Counted from the first letter of the stretch, positions 9,438-19,197 are shown. The stretch is 64,000 nucleotides of DNA from Gemmatimonadota bacterium (GCA_022823145.1 JAJDXS010000065.1:1-64000), one strand, 5' to 3'. Notes: generated by a model from the sequence alone, not told the origin. Numbers and translations are program-made.

Positions 9438-10603
9438 ACCCGCTCGTTCCCGCCGACAACGTCCTTGCCGTAACCGGAATCCTCTTCGCCGTGGTGGCGG
9501 CCTCCATCTACGTGGAGGGCAGGTTCGCGTGGGCGAAGACGCTCTCGGCGGCGCTGCTTGCCCTCCTGGGGGGATTGCTTCTCTCCAACACGGGAGTGCT
9601 GCCCTTCGCCTCGCCGGCGTACGATTTCATCAACGAGTACTTCATCCTGATGGCGATTCCGCTGCTGCTCTTCAAGTCCGACCTGCGGGTCATCGTTGGA
9701 CAGGGGGGCAGGACCCTGGCGGCGTTCGCGGTCGCCGCGGCCGGGATCGTCGCGGGTGCCGTTCTCGCGTTCCAGCTGATCGCGGTACCCGAATCCGCCA
9801 AGTACGCCGGGATGCTGGTCGGGGGCTACACGGGTGGGGGTCTGAACTTCGTGGCCGTCTCACAGGCCGTCGGGATGGATGATCCCAGTCTGGCGACCGC
9901 TGCTCTCGCCGCGGAGAGTCTGGCCGGGATCGCCTACCTGTTCGCCCTCGCGCTGCTCCCAACCGTCGCGGCCATTCGCAGGTGGCTGCCGCTCCGCGGA
10001 CCGGAACTGGAGCGTCCGGGCGATGTGGGCCCGGTGGAGGTCGACCCGACCCGGGAAACGGATCCCGACTCTTCGCCGGGGGCCGGATGGCCGGTTCATA
10101 CGGCGGCGGGCATCGCGCTCAGCCTGCTGATCTGCGCCGCGGGGGTCTGGCTGGCGACGGCGAGCGGCCGGCCACGCTACTCGATCCTGGCCGTGACGGC
10201 GCTCACCGTATTGGTTGCCAACCTCGTCCCCCGGACGATGGCACGACTGCGGGGCGACCAGGAACTGGGAATGCTGCTCCTGTACGTCTTCTTCGTGGTG
10301 TACGCCGCCGGGGCCGACGTCAGCTCGCTGCTCGGGTCGGCGGCCCTGCTGCTGACCTACGCGTGCCTCGTGATCCTGGTGCAGGTGGTCTTCTCGGCGG
10401 TGGGGGCGAGGATCTTCCGCTTCAGCTACGCCGAGATCCTGACCGCGTCGAACGCCTGCGTGCTGGGCCCGCCAACCGCGGCGGCCCTTGCCGCCGGGCG
10501 GGGTTGGCACGGCCTCGTGACCCCCGGTTTGCTGACAGGGGTCTTCGGCTACGTCGTGGGCAACTTCCTCGGTGTGAGCGTCTGGGCCTGGCTGGGCGGA
10601 TAG
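9434..10603 (+). CDS. DUF819 family integral membrane protein
   Basis: Membrane protein of 389 residues with about ten hydrophobic segments, matching the DUF819 (YjcL-type) family in length and in its opening VYEGRF-like and PLLLFKSDLR segments. It also contains GGYTGGGLNFVAVSQAVG and a C-terminal ASNACVLGPPTAAALAA segment, both glycine/small-residue-rich and typical of the family. Members have been suggested to be transporters but have no established substrate. It overlaps the glnS stop by 4 nt (ATGA), so translation is probably coupled, although a functional link to GlnRS is not evident. It converges on the GGT gene at 10679. Confidence 0.85.
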   Translation: MNPLVPADNVLAVTGILFAVVAASIYVEGRFAWAKTLSAALLALLGGLLLSNTGVLPFASPAYDFINEYFILMAIPLLLFKSDLRVIVGQGGRTLAAFAVAAAGIVAGAVLAFQLIAVPESAKYAGMLVGGYTGGGLNFVAVSQAVGMDDPSLATAALAAESLAGIAYLFALALLPTVAAIRRWLPLRGPELERPGDVGPVEVDPTRETDPDSSPGAGWPVHTAAGIALSLLICAAGVWLATASGRPRYSILAVTALTVLVANLVPRTMARLRGDQELGMLLLYVFFVVYAAGADVSSLLGSAALLLTYACLVILVQVVFSAVGARIFRFSYAEILTASNACVLGPPTAAALAAGRGWHGLVTPGLLTGVFGYVVGNFLGVSVWAWLGG

Positions 10604-10613
10604 CACCTGCACA

Positions 10614-10679
10614 CGCTACCGGAGATCCGTTCTTCCGCGGGCTCGCATCGGCCGCTGGAGCGCGCGGTAGCGGAGTTTT
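10614..10679 (+). terminator. Possible terminator between convergent genes
   Basis: CGCTACCG (10614-10621) and CGGTAGCG (10665-10672) form a perfect 8-bp inverted repeat, followed by GAG and TTTT (10676-10679). The loop is about 43 nt and could fold further because it is GC-rich. Position and T-run fit termination of the glnS transcript, but the long loop makes this uncertain. Confidence 0.35.
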
Positions 10680-12406
10680 CAGTAGCTCGCTGAAGCCCCG
10701 TCCGAGTCCCGCGGATCAGGCACGCCGACAAGCTGACCCGTCGTGCCGTCCACGAAAATGCAGTGCGCGATTCCCTGTCCCCTGCCCCAGCTCACCTCGT
10801 GTCCGAGGGCTGCCAGCGAAGCGCCATCTTCCTCCGACATGAAGCCCTCTTCGAGGCGGACCCTGTCTGGGAGCCACTGATGATGCAGGCGCTTCGCCGC
10901 CACGACACCCTCGGGAGGCTTGCCGAAGTCCACCAGGTTCACCACGAGCTGGAGTACCGTGTTGATGATGGTGCGTCCTCCGGGGCTCCCGATCACCGCG
11001 ACCAGCTCCCCATCGCGAGCGACGACCGTGGGCGTCATCGACGAGAGCATCCGCTGTTCCGGGCGTGCCAGATTGGCCTCCGTGCCGATGAGGCCGGTCT
11101 CGTTGGTCAGTCCGGGCCTGCCGTTGAAGTCCCCCATCTCGTTGTTGAGCAGAAAACCGGCGCCCGGGACGGTGATGTACGACCCGTAGCCGCCTTCGAG
11201 GGTGTAGGTAACCGAAACGGCCATCCCGTCCTGGTCCACGACCGAGTAGTGCGTCGTTTCGGTGCTCTCCCAGCCGGGCGCCGCTTCAACGTCGGCGGGA
11301 CTCGACACGCTGGCCGCGTCGGTCGCGATCGTCGCACGAATCTCGGCGGCGTACTCCTTGCTCGTCAGGCGCTCGACGGGAACATCGGCGAAATCGGAAT
11401 CGGCGAGGAACGTCGCGCGGTCGCGAAAGGCGCGGCGCATCGATTCGACGAGATGGTGCGCGTACTCGGGGCTGCCGGCACCCATGGCGGCAACGTCGAA
11501 GCCCTCCAGCACGTTCAGCATCTGAACCAGCGCCGTTCCCCCGGATGACGGCGGTGGCATGCTGATGATGTCGTAGCCGCGATAGGTTCCCCGGATCGGC
11601 TCGCGCTCGCGCGCTTCGTAGCGGGCGAGGTCCTCCTCGGTGATCCACCCGCCGCCACGCTCCATCTCTTCCGCCAGGAGGCGTGCCGTGGCGCCGCTGT
11701 AGAACCCGTCCCTGCCCTCGTCCCTGATTCGTTCGAGCGTTCCCGCCAGGTCAGCCTGCACAAGCACTTCGCCCGGCTCGTACGGCACGCCGTCCTTCGA
11801 GAACTGGGCGTAGGTCGCGGGATAGTCGCGGAACGCCTCCAGCCTCCCGGAGAGCGAGTTTGCGAGGCGGTTACTCACGACGAAGCCGTCGCGGGCCAGC
11901 GCCACCGACGGTTCCACCAGATCGCGCCACTCGGCATCTCCGTACCTCTCATGCGCGAGGGCAAACCCGGCGACCGTACCCGGGACACCGACCGCCAGAT
12001 GGCTGCGATGGTGGATCTGGTAGGAGTATTCACCGTCCTCGCCGACGAACATCTCCGGGTGCGCCTTGAGCGGGGCCTTCTCGCGGAAGTCGATCGCGGT
12101 GGCGCCGCCGTCGGGGAAGCGAATCACCATGAACCCCCCTCCGCCGATGTTGCCCGCCGTGGGATGGGTCACGGCAAGCGCCAGGCCGGTGGCGATCGCG
12201 GCGTCCACGGCGTTGCCGCCCGCGCTCAGAACCCGGGCCCCCGCCTCGCTCGCGTCGGGATAGGCGGACACCACCATGCCCGAGCCGGAAGTGACGACAC
12301 CGCGTACGGCATCGATTCCCGCCATTTCGACGCTCGGGCCGCCGCAGGCGGCAACGGCCAGAGCGGTGAAAAGCGTCAGCGACATTGACAACGGGCGGTT
12401 CATCAT
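10679..12406 (-). CDS. Gamma-glutamyltransferase, lipoprotein type
   Basis: Ntn hydrolase of 575 residues that transfers or hydrolyses gamma-glutamyl groups, for example of glutathione. An N-terminal lipoprotein signal (LFTALAVAAC) suggests outer-membrane or periplasmic anchoring. It shows the GGT signature AGGNAVDAAIATGLALAVTHP and a canonical nucleophile region TTHYSVVDQDGMAVSVTYT, with Thr384 as the expected nucleophile. The small-subunit segment GAGFLLNNEMGDF is the lid region. Unlike the copy at 5135-6994 all catalytic signature residues are standard. The ATG is chosen because CTGGAGGTCTTGAA precedes it; the frame stays open upstream inside the RND gene. It follows the RND pump by about 50 bp and may be read as the last gene of the efflux operon. 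Confidence 0.93.
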   Translation of the reverse strand: MMNRPLSMSLTLFTALAVAACGGPSVEMAGIDAVRGVVTSGSGMVVSAYPDASEAGARVLSAGGNAVDAAIATGLALAVTHPTAGNIGGGGFMVIRFPDGGATAIDFREKAPLKAHPEMFVGEDGEYSYQIHHRSHLAVGVPGTVAGFALAHERYGDAEWRDLVEPSVALARDGFVVSNRLANSLSGRLEAFRDYPATYAQFSKDGVPYEPGEVLVQADLAGTLERIRDEGRDGFYSGATARLLAEEMERGGGWITEEDLARYEAREREPIRGTYRGYDIISMPPPSSGGTALVQMLNVLEGFDVAAMGAGSPEYAHHLVESMRRAFRDRATFLADSDFADVPVERLTSKEYAAEIRATIATDAASVSSPADVEAAPGWESTETTHYSVVDQDGMAVSVTYTLEGGYGSYITVPGAGFLLNNEMGDFNGRPGLTNETGLIGTEANLARPEQRMLSSMTPTVVARDGELVAVIGSPGGRTIINTVLQLVVNLVDFGKPPEGVVAAKRLHHQWLPDRVRLEEGFMSEEDGASLAALGHEVSWGRGQGIAHCIFVDGTTGQLVGVPDPRDSDGASASY

Positions 12407-12455
12407 TTCAAGACCTCCAGCCGGGGACTCGGTGTGCGATCTCTCCGTTCGAGAC

Positions 12456-15400
12456 TCAACTCCGCACGGCCGCCGCGACCTCGGGCTCCGATTCCGGCCC
12501 GGTACGCAACGGTGAGACCAGAATGGGGGAAGAGGTGCTCGCGCGCGAGTCCTCGGTTTCGGGTTCGGGATCCTTCCGCCGGAAGAAGCGGACCAGATCG
12601 GCAACGAGACTGTACAGGACCGGAACCAGGATCAATGTCAGGAAGGTGGCGAAGATGATGCCGACGATCACCGCCACGGCCATCGGTCCCCACCAGGCCG
12701 CTTGCTCCCCGCCCCAGAAGAACTCGGGAGACAGACTGGCAAAGAACCCGAAGAAGTCGAAGTTGAGGCCGATCGCGAGCGGTACCAGCCCCAGTGCTGT
12801 CGTGATCGCGGTAAGCAGGACGGGGCGCAGACGAGTCCTGCCGCCCTGTATCAGCGCTTCCCGGGTGCCCAGTCCGTCCCGCTTTCTGAGCACGTCGATG
12901 TAGTCGATCAGCACGATGGCGTTGTTCACGACAATGCCGGCCAACGAGATCACGCCCACGCCGGTCATGATGATGACGAAGGGCATTTCAAACACCATCA
13001 ACCCGATCAGTACGCCGGTCGTGGACATGATCACCGACGAAAGAATGATCAGCGGCTTCACGACGGAGTTGAACTGTGTCACCAGAATCAGGGCGATCAG
13101 CATCAGCGCCGCGAGGAACGCACCGGTCAGGAACGCCATCGCCTCCTGCTGCTCCTGCTGCTCTCCGGTAAACGACAGCGTATAGCCGGCGGGAAGCGCT
13201 TCCGTGAAGCCGGCAAGTACGGTCTCCACCTCCTGGCGCACCGCGTTGCTGTTGTATCCGGCCGCGACTTCGGCGCTGATCGTCGCCATCCGATCCATGT
13301 CCTTGCGTCGAATCGAGCTGTAGCCCCTGTCGACGGACCATTCGGCGACCGAAAGCAACGGAACCTGGCGTCCCTCGGTGAACACCGTAAGTTCTTCGAG
13401 CGATGTCAGTTCCCGGCGGTCTTCCTCGCGCAGCCGCACGATGATGTCGTATTCGTCGTTGCCCGTGCGATACTTGGCGGCTTCCAGGCCGTTGATGGCA
13501 CCGCGCACCAGAAAGCCGACCTCGTTCGTGGACAACCCGTACAGGCTCGCCTTCTCGCGGTCCACCTCCACGCGCAACTCCGGCCGCGCATCCTCCATGT
13601 CGCTTTCAAGTCCGACCAGGCGCGGATAGACCGGAGACCGCTCGATCAGATCGACCGCCTCGGCAGCGAACGTCTCGAGGAGATCGGGATCCTCTCCGGA
13701 GATCTCGATGTTCACCGGTGGCCCGGACGGGGGGCCTTCGGACACCTTGTCGACCCGCACTTCCGCTCCCGCCAGGTCCCTGCCGATCGTCTCCTGCATC
13801 TCGGCGAGCATCCCGAAGATGTCGAACCGGCGCTCCTGGAAGTCCACCATGCTCAGGGTGACACGCCCCGCCTCCGGACCCGACGGGCCACCCCCTCCCA
13901 TCGGGCCGCCTCCGCCGCCGCTCCCTCCAACCGTCGTGACGATGGTCTCGGCATCGACGATGCCTGCCAGCCCCTCCACCTCTTCCTTCAGACGACGCGC
14001 GTAGCCGTTCGTGACCACCGCAGACGTGCCCACGGGCGCCTCGACGGATACGAACAGCACGCCCGGTGGAATGTCTTCCGGGAAATACTCGACCGGGGCC
14101 GCGAACCTGCTGTAGAGGAGGACCGTGCCCGCCAGGGCCCCGAACGAAACCAGGAGGATGGCCGCACGATTGCTCAGCGACCAGCGCAGGCGCCGCTCAT
14201 ACCAGCCAGCCACGCGCGGGAATCCGTTCGACATGAAGACCCGGCTCATCCGGTCCAGCAGTCTTGAGTGGAGCAGCCAGACCGCGCCTCCGACAACCAC
14301 GAAGAGAACGGCCGTCAGCGGATTCGAAAGCGCAATCGATGCCAGCACCAGCAGCCCCAGAATGAGCAGCGTGAGCCGTGCGTTGCGATTGAGCGGACGG
14401 CGGCGCCCGCCTTCGCGAACGAGAAAGATCGAGCAGAGGGTTGGCACGATGACGAGGGCCACGAACAGCGAACTGGTGAGCGTGATGATCAGCGTGAGCG
14501 GGAGGTAGCTCATGAAGTCGCCCGCCATGCCTGGCCAGAAGAGCAGCGGCGTGAAGGCGGCCAGCGTCGTGGCGGTCGCGGCGATCACCGGGACGGCGAC
14601 CTCTCCCGTGGCCTTCTTGCAGGCGGACTTGCGGTCCCACCCTTCCTCAAGGAAGCGGTAGATGTTCTCCACGATCACGATCGCGTTGTCGACCAGCATG
14701 CCCAGCGCGAGGATCAGCGAGAAGAGGACCACCATGTTCATCGACACGCCGAGGAGTCCGATGACGATGAACGAGAGAAACATCGAAGTCGGGATCGAGA
14801 GCGCGACGAAGATTGAGGTGCGGAGACCGAGCACGAAGAGGAGGATTCCGACGATGAGAATCAGGCCGGAGATGATGTTGTTCTGGAGGCTGTTCACCAT
14901 CTGACCGATGTCGTCGGACGAGTCGGAGGTGATGGATACGACCGTGGACGGCGGGAACAGCGGGCGCATGGCCTCGATCTCGGCCCTGACGGCGTCCGCG
15001 GTAGCGATGATGTTCTCGCCGGAACGCTTCACCACGTCCAGGGTCACGACGGGCTGGTCCCCCAGCCGCGCGAACGATTCGCGTTCGGTGAATCCGAACT
15101 CCACTTCCGCAATGTCCCTGACGTATATGGGCCGGCCCTCGACCGTAGTCACCACAAGGTCGCCGACGATCGACGGATCATCGAACTCTCCGTCGACGCG
15201 CACGAGATACTTCACCCCGTTGACGTCGATGGACCCGCCGGGAACGTTCACGTTCTCCTGCCGGATCGCACTCAGCACGTCATCGAACGAAACGTTGTAG
15301 TACTGCATTCTGGCGAGGTCGACATCGACCTTGACTTCGCGCTCTAGCCCACCGCGCAACGCCACCCTCAGAACCGCGGGGATGGACTCGATCCGATCCT

Positions 15401-15941
15401 GCAGGTCCTCGCCGAGTTCCTTGAGGCGCACCAGTCCGTATCCGCCGGAGAGATTCACCTGCATCACCGGCGCATCGGCCATCGAGAACTCGAGGATCAT
15501 CGGGTCCTCGGCATCGCCGGGAAGTTCGGGCCGAGCCAGGTCCACCTTCTCTCGGACCTGCTGAAGTGCCTCGTTCATGTCGACCGACGTCTCGAATTCG
15601 ACGACGACGCTGGAGTACCCCTCCACGGAGGTGGAGGTAAGCTCCTTGACGTCGGAGATCGTGTTCAGCTCCTCCTCGATCTTCCGGGTGACCAGACTCT
15701 CCACGTCGGCCGGCGACACTCCGGGATAGATGGTGTTGACCGCGATGGTCGGAATCTCGGTCTCCGGAAAGGACTCCTTCGGAATCGCACGGTACGAGAG
15801 AAGTCCCGCGATCGTGATGAACAGGAAGAGCACGATCACGGACGTGGAGTGCTCCACGGCGACCGAAGTCAGCCAGAACTCCTTGAAGGAGCGATCGTCG
15901 CGGCTCTCGCCGGTGCCGCCCCCGTTTTCTGTGGTGCTCAT
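12456..15941 (-). CDS. RND efflux pump inner-membrane subunit (AcrB/CusA superfamily)
   Basis: Proton-driven transporter of 1161 residues that would export substrates through the adaptor and TolC-type channel encoded just upstream. It has the twelve-helix layout of the family: first helix VIVLFLFITIAGLLSY, followed by the periplasmic porter opening IPTIAVNTIYPGVSPADVE. TM4 has the proton-relay Asp in LGMLVDNAIVIVENIYRF. The second half repeats the pattern with MTGVGVISLAGIVVNNAIVLIDYID. A glycine-rich insert (GGSGGGGGPMGGGGP) lies in the second periplasmic region near residue 690. The ATG overlaps the adaptor gene stop by 4 nt. The substrate cannot be read from sequence; the pump resembles multidrug (HAE-type) members more than metal pumps. 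Confidence 0.95.
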   Translation of the reverse strand: MSTTENGGGTGESRDDRSFKEFWLTSVAVEHSTSVIVLFLFITIAGLLSYRAIPKESFPETEIPTIAVNTIYPGVSPADVESLVTRKIEEELNTISDVKELTSTSVEGYSSVVVEFETSVDMNEALQQVREKVDLARPELPGDAEDPMILEFSMADAPVMQVNLSGGYGLVRLKELGEDLQDRIESIPAVLRVALRGGLEREVKVDVDLARMQYYNVSFDDVLSAIRQENVNVPGGSIDVNGVKYLVRVDGEFDDPSIVGDLVVTTVEGRPIYVRDIAEVEFGFTERESFARLGDQPVVTLDVVKRSGENIIATADAVRAEIEAMRPLFPPSTVVSITSDSSDDIGQMVNSLQNNIISGLILIVGILLFVLGLRTSIFVALSIPTSMFLSFIVIGLLGVSMNMVVLFSLILALGMLVDNAIVIVENIYRFLEEGWDRKSACKKATGEVAVPVIAATATTLAAFTPLLFWPGMAGDFMSYLPLTLIITLTSSLFVALVIVPTLCSIFLVREGGRRRPLNRNARLTLLILGLLVLASIALSNPLTAVLFVVVGGAVWLLHSRLLDRMSRVFMSNGFPRVAGWYERRLRWSLSNRAAILLVSFGALAGTVLLYSRFAAPVEYFPEDIPPGVLFVSVEAPVGTSAVVTNGYARRLKEEVEGLAGIVDAETIVTTVGGSGGGGGPMGGGGPSGPEAGRVTLSMVDFQERRFDIFGMLAEMQETIGRDLAGAEVRVDKVSEGPPSGPPVNIEISGEDPDLLETFAAEAVDLIERSPVYPRLVGLESDMEDARPELRVEVDREKASLYGLSTNEVGFLVRGAINGLEAAKYRTGNDEYDIIVRLREEDRRELTSLEELTVFTEGRQVPLLSVAEWSVDRGYSSIRRKDMDRMATISAEVAAGYNSNAVRQEVETVLAGFTEALPAGYTLSFTGEQQEQQEAMAFLTGAFLAALMLIALILVTQFNSVVKPLIILSSVIMSTTGVLIGLMVFEMPFVIIMTGVGVISLAGIVVNNAIVLIDYIDVLRKRDGLGTREALIQGGRTRLRPVLLTAITTALGLVPLAIGLNFDFFGFFASLSPEFFWGGEQAAWWGPMAVAVIVGIIFATFLTLILVPVLYSLVADLVRFFRRKDPEPETEDSRASTSSPILVSPLRTGPESEPEVAAAVRS

Positions 15942-17041
15942 TCCCCGCCCTCCTCCGCGTCACCGCTGCTCGATACGACCCGGACCCTGTCGCCACCGGT
16001 CAAGCCCTGTTGCCCCACCACCACGAGGAGATCGCCGGAGCTCAGTCCGGTCCCGACCACGATGTCATTGCCCTGGCTCACGGACACCGCGACCGTGCGC
16101 GCTTCGGCGCGCGCGTCGTCACCCGCGCCTTCAACCACAAAGACCACGTACCCCTCTTCCATCGCCACCAACGCCTGCTGGGGCACGACGAGAGCGTCGG
16201 CGATCTCTTCCTGGACAACCGAGATCTCGGCGATCATCCCGGACTTGATCACGCCACCAGGATTGGGAAGATCCAGTTCGATGGGGAAAGTGCGGCTTTC
16301 GGGGTCCACCACGGCACCTACATAGGTGACCTCCCCCTCGAAGACTTCGTCACCCAGGGCATCGAACGAAACGGATGCCCTGGCCCCGACGGGCAGCGCC
16401 AGCGCGTACCGCTCGGGGGCCCCGGCCGTGATCCTGATCGTATCGGTCTGGACGATGCGCGCGACCGGCGTGCCCGGTGATACCATGGCCCCAATCTCGA
16501 CGAGGCGGTCGTCGAGGACGCCGCTGATCGGTGCCGCTACGGTCGTTCGCGCAAGTCGCTCCTCGAGGGCGGTCAGGTTGCCCCGGGCCTGCTCCGCATT
16601 GTATTGGGCTTCGTAGTAGCCGAGCTCCGAACCAATGCTGTCCTGCTCGTACAGCCGCTTCGTGCGCTCCCACACCTCCCTGGCATACTCGGCCTGGGCC
16701 GCCGCGGCCTGCACCTGGGCGCGGAGAATCCCGTCGTCGAACTGCAGAATGGTCTGTCCCGCGCGCACGGGACGTCCCTTCTCCCTGACGATCCGGCGGA
16801 GAACACCCGCCTCCTCGGCCGATATGACCACGTCGCGCATGGCCATGGCGACTCCCGGAAGGCGTATGACCCGGGTAAAGCTGCGCGGCTCCAGCCGCTC
16901 CACCTCGACGTTGACCACCCGCCTGTACCCTTCGTCAGCGCTCGCCGCGGCAGGTGCGCCTCCCGCACCCATTCCATCGCAGGCAGCGATGGATCCGGTC
17001 ACCAGGACTGCAACCAGCCCGGCCCGAATACTCCCGATCAT
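15938..17041 (-). CDS. RND efflux periplasmic adaptor (membrane fusion protein), lipoprotein
   Basis: Adaptor of 367 residues linking the RND pump to the outer-membrane channel. The N-terminus is a lipoprotein signal ending LVTGSIAAC. It contains the barrel-sandwich halves around GQTILQFDD and APISGVLDDRLVEIGAMVSPG, an alpha-hairpin of about 70 residues (QVQAAAAQAEYAREVWERTKRLYEQD), a beta-barrel domain, and a membrane-proximal domain ending QGLTGGDRVRVV. The length and order are standard for HlyD/AcrA-type adaptors. It lies between the TolC-like gene (42 bp gap) and the pump gene (4-nt overlap), which fixes its partner. Confidence 0.94.
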   Translation of the reverse strand: MIGSIRAGLVAVLVTGSIAACDGMGAGGAPAAASADEGYRRVVNVEVERLEPRSFTRVIRLPGVAMAMRDVVISAEEAGVLRRIVREKGRPVRAGQTILQFDDGILRAQVQAAAAQAEYAREVWERTKRLYEQDSIGSELGYYEAQYNAEQARGNLTALEERLARTTVAAPISGVLDDRLVEIGAMVSPGTPVARIVQTDTIRITAGAPERYALALPVGARASVSFDALGDEVFEGEVTYVGAVVDPESRTFPIELDLPNPGGVIKSGMIAEISVVQEEIADALVVPQQALVAMEEGYVVFVVEGAGDDARAEARTVAVSVSQGNDIVVGTGLSSGDLLVVVGQQGLTGGDRVRVVSSSGDAEEGGE

Positions 17042-17083
17042 GGTGACCTCCTCACACTCCTGATTCTATCCTCAACCCATCCG

Positions 17084-18580
17084 TCAGTGTCCGCCGCCGT
17101 CCCCGTTCCCCCAGTGCTCCAAATCGACGATCGGAACCTGCCCCGCCGCCTCGTCGAGCCTGGCCCGCGCGGCCAGATAGTCGTACACCGCCTGAGCGTA
17201 GTTGAACTCGCTTTGACGGAGCGCCACCTCCGAGTCCGTCAACTCCAGCTGGCTCGCCAGGCCCTCGCGGTACTGGGCGCTGGCGATCTCGTAACCGCGA
17301 ACGGCCTGGGACACCGCGAGACGCTGAGCGCCCGTCCTGTCCCGGGCCTCACGCACCTCGTCCACCAGGTTGCGCAGCTGTATCTCCGCCTGGTCCACTG
17401 CGATATCGGTCTGCGTCCGTGCCTGCCGCAACGCCATCTCACGCTGTTCGATCCTCGCTTCGCGACGGAACCCCGAGAATATCGGAAAGCTCACTCGGAG
17501 CCCGATCTGCTTCGTCGATCCGCGCTGCAGATTGGTGCCGAAGAAGTCCGGCCCGCCGTTCTGCTGGGCAGCCAGTCCATAGGTGCCGAAAGCGGAAACG
17601 CTTGGGAGATAGTCGACCTGTTCGATTCGTACTTCGGTCTCCCGGAGGGTCTCGGTGATTTCCAGTTGGCGGATGTCCGAACGGCGGACGGCGCCTCTGC
17701 TCACGAACTCCATCACATCGGTCCCCTCGCCGACATCGACTCCGGCGAAGGCGAGGATGTCCCGATTGGCGGGTGAATTGGCGTCGAAACTCTCCAGATC
17801 GATCCGGGCCAGTTCTCCTGCCACGTCAAACACGGTCTCCGGGGAGAGGGCCATCTCGGATGCGATCGTTCTCCGCGCGGCGCTGCGACGATTCTCCGCC
17901 CGCTTGAGATTCGGTTCCAGGTTGGCGAGTTCGACTTCGAGCCGTAGCACGTCGTAGTACTCGGCGAGGCCGGCCTCCTGCATCGCACGCGTCTCTTCGA
18001 GTGACTTCCTGACGCGCTCGAGCGAATTCTCGGTCAATCTGACCTCTTCCTGAGCGAGGAGGAGATCGTAGACGGCGATTCGGACCCGCGTCACCACCTG
18101 CTGGCTCCTGCCGCGCAGGGCTTCCTCCTGGAGCCCGCGGAATCTGGACGCGGCGCCCACCCCGACAAAAACGCGGGGGTCTATCAGGGATTGCTCCGCG
18201 CTCACCGAGAGGTTCCAGAGGTTGTCGGCCCCGAACTGTACGGGGATGAAGTCACCTTCCGATGCTGTGGGATCGAAGATCTGTGCCGGCAGAAAGCTGA
18301 CCTGTGGAGCGACGTTGCGGGTGTAGGACGACGACAGATCCAGGCTCGGGTAGACATCGGCCCAGGCCTCGGAGACCTGTCCTTCGGCGACGCCCACCTG
18401 ATAGCGGGCGTCCAGTACATCCCGGTTCCGATCGACGGCCAACCGTGCGACGGTACTCAGGAAGACGGGGCCGTCCCCCAGTACATCCTCGGGCGAGCGT
18501 TGCTGCGCCATCGCGGTACCGACGGTGCTGAACAGCGTCGCCAGGACAACCGCGGACCTTCCCGCGAGCCGACCGCGCAT
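17084..18580 (-). CDS. TolC family outer-membrane efflux protein
   Basis: Outer-membrane channel of the tripartite pump, about 498 residues from the chosen start. A signal peptide is visible (RGRLAGRSAVVLATLFSTVGTAMAQQ). Two long helical repeats characteristic of the OEP family follow, with sequences such as VGVAEGQVSEAWADVYPSL and the second-repeat counterpart VAFPIFSGF-like RVSFPIFSGFRREARIEQRE. ATG 18580 gives a clean signal peptide and has GGGGGAGAG upstream. An alternative ATG at 18631 has a better GGTGGAGG site but would add 17 residues ahead of the signal. It is the first gene of the efflux operon, followed by the adaptor and pump. Confidence 0.92.
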   Translation of the reverse strand: MRGRLAGRSAVVLATLFSTVGTAMAQQRSPEDVLGDGPVFLSTVARLAVDRNRDVLDARYQVGVAEGQVSEAWADVYPSLDLSSSYTRNVAPQVSFLPAQIFDPTASEGDFIPVQFGADNLWNLSVSAEQSLIDPRVFVGVGAASRFRGLQEEALRGRSQQVVTRVRIAVYDLLLAQEEVRLTENSLERVRKSLEETRAMQEAGLAEYYDVLRLEVELANLEPNLKRAENRRSAARRTIASEMALSPETVFDVAGELARIDLESFDANSPANRDILAFAGVDVGEGTDVMEFVSRGAVRRSDIRQLEITETLRETEVRIEQVDYLPSVSAFGTYGLAAQQNGGPDFFGTNLQRGSTKQIGLRVSFPIFSGFRREARIEQREMALRQARTQTDIAVDQAEIQLRNLVDEVREARDRTGAQRLAVSQAVRGYEIASAQYREGLASQLELTDSEVALRQSEFNYAQAVYDYLAARARLDEAAGQVPIVDLEHWGNGDGGGH

Positions 18581-18856
18581 CGCCCGACTCTCCCCCACCA
18601 GCCACTGCACCCCACCTGCCGATCCATGCATGAAACCTCCACCGAATCTTCGCGAGCTTCTTCCGCCCCACCGCGTCGTGAAACCGGGATCGCGCCCCCT
18701 CCCGGGCAACGAGAGCTGCGGTGTTGAGAACGCCTTTCTGCAGCCAAGACGTCTCACACACCAGACTTATATGACACCCGGCCCGATGTTTTCGTTGAGA
18801 ATCGACTGGACTATCGCGTGCATCGCGGGCTTTCCACCGGTTTTCGCCCAACGGTA
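18581..18856. other. Divergent intergenic region between efflux operon and cold-shock gene
   Basis: No gene is supported here. On the minus strand TATAAG (18771-18766) could be a -10 box for the tolC-adaptor-pump operon, but no good -35 lies at the right spacing, so the promoter may use another sigma factor or an activator. The upstream tolC start alternatives fall at 18631 and 18580. The plus-strand promoter of the cold-shock gene begins at 18857. Confidence 0.4.
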
Positions 18857-18885
18857 TTGACGGGAACGTTCCATCCCGGTAGGCT
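18857..18885 (+). promoter_or_regulatory. Sigma-70-type promoter of the cold-shock gene
   Basis: TTGACG (18857-18862) and TAGGCT (18880-18885) are separated by exactly 17 bp. The predicted transcript start is about 18892, giving a leader of ~56 nt before the csp start. The spacer begins with the perfect palindrome GGAACGTTCC (18863-18872), a possible operator. Confidence 0.65.
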
Positions 18886-18947
18886 GTTTCGCGTGAGTCC
18901 GGCGGGACGCGCCGGTAGAGACTACAGTTGCCTAGAAGGAGCAGAGG

Positions 18948-19166
18948 ATGCGGACCACGGGTACCGTGAAGTGGTTCAACGACGCCAAGGGATTCGGATT
19001 CATCAGCCCGGAGGCCGGGGAGAGGGACTGTTTCGTCCACTACTCCTCGATCGAGGGAGAGGGTTTCCGAAGCCTCACTGAGGGAGACCAGGTCGAGTTC
19101 GACATGGTGAACGGGCCGAAAGGGCCTGCTGCGGAGAACGTGGTCCGCGTCGGAGCTATGGCATAG
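18948..19166 (+). CDS. Cold-shock domain protein
   Basis: Single-stranded RNA/DNA-binding protein of 72 residues, the usual CspA length. It has the RNP1 motif KGFGFIS (residues 14-20) and RNP2 CFVHYSS, plus the opening [12 protein letters not shown]. It acts in the cytoplasm as an RNA chaperone. The ATG is preceded by AGAAGGAGCAGAGG. The gene is monocistronic: its own promoter lies at 18857 and a strong terminator starts 32 bases after the stop. The ~56-nt leader is shorter than the regulatory leaders of E. coli cold-induced csp genes, so cold induction cannot be judged. Confidence 0.95.
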   Translation: MRTTGTVKWFNDAKGFGFISPEAGERDCFVHYSSIEGEGFRSLTEGDQVEFDMVNGPKGPAAENVVRVGAMA

Positions 19167-19197
19167 CTTCCAGAAAGACCAGCTCCACATTCCAACT

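Noticed and set aside
18525-18860. Plus-strand open frame upstream of the cold-shock gene
   Set aside because: It overlaps the tolC start region and the csp promoter, and its translation has no recognisable feature.
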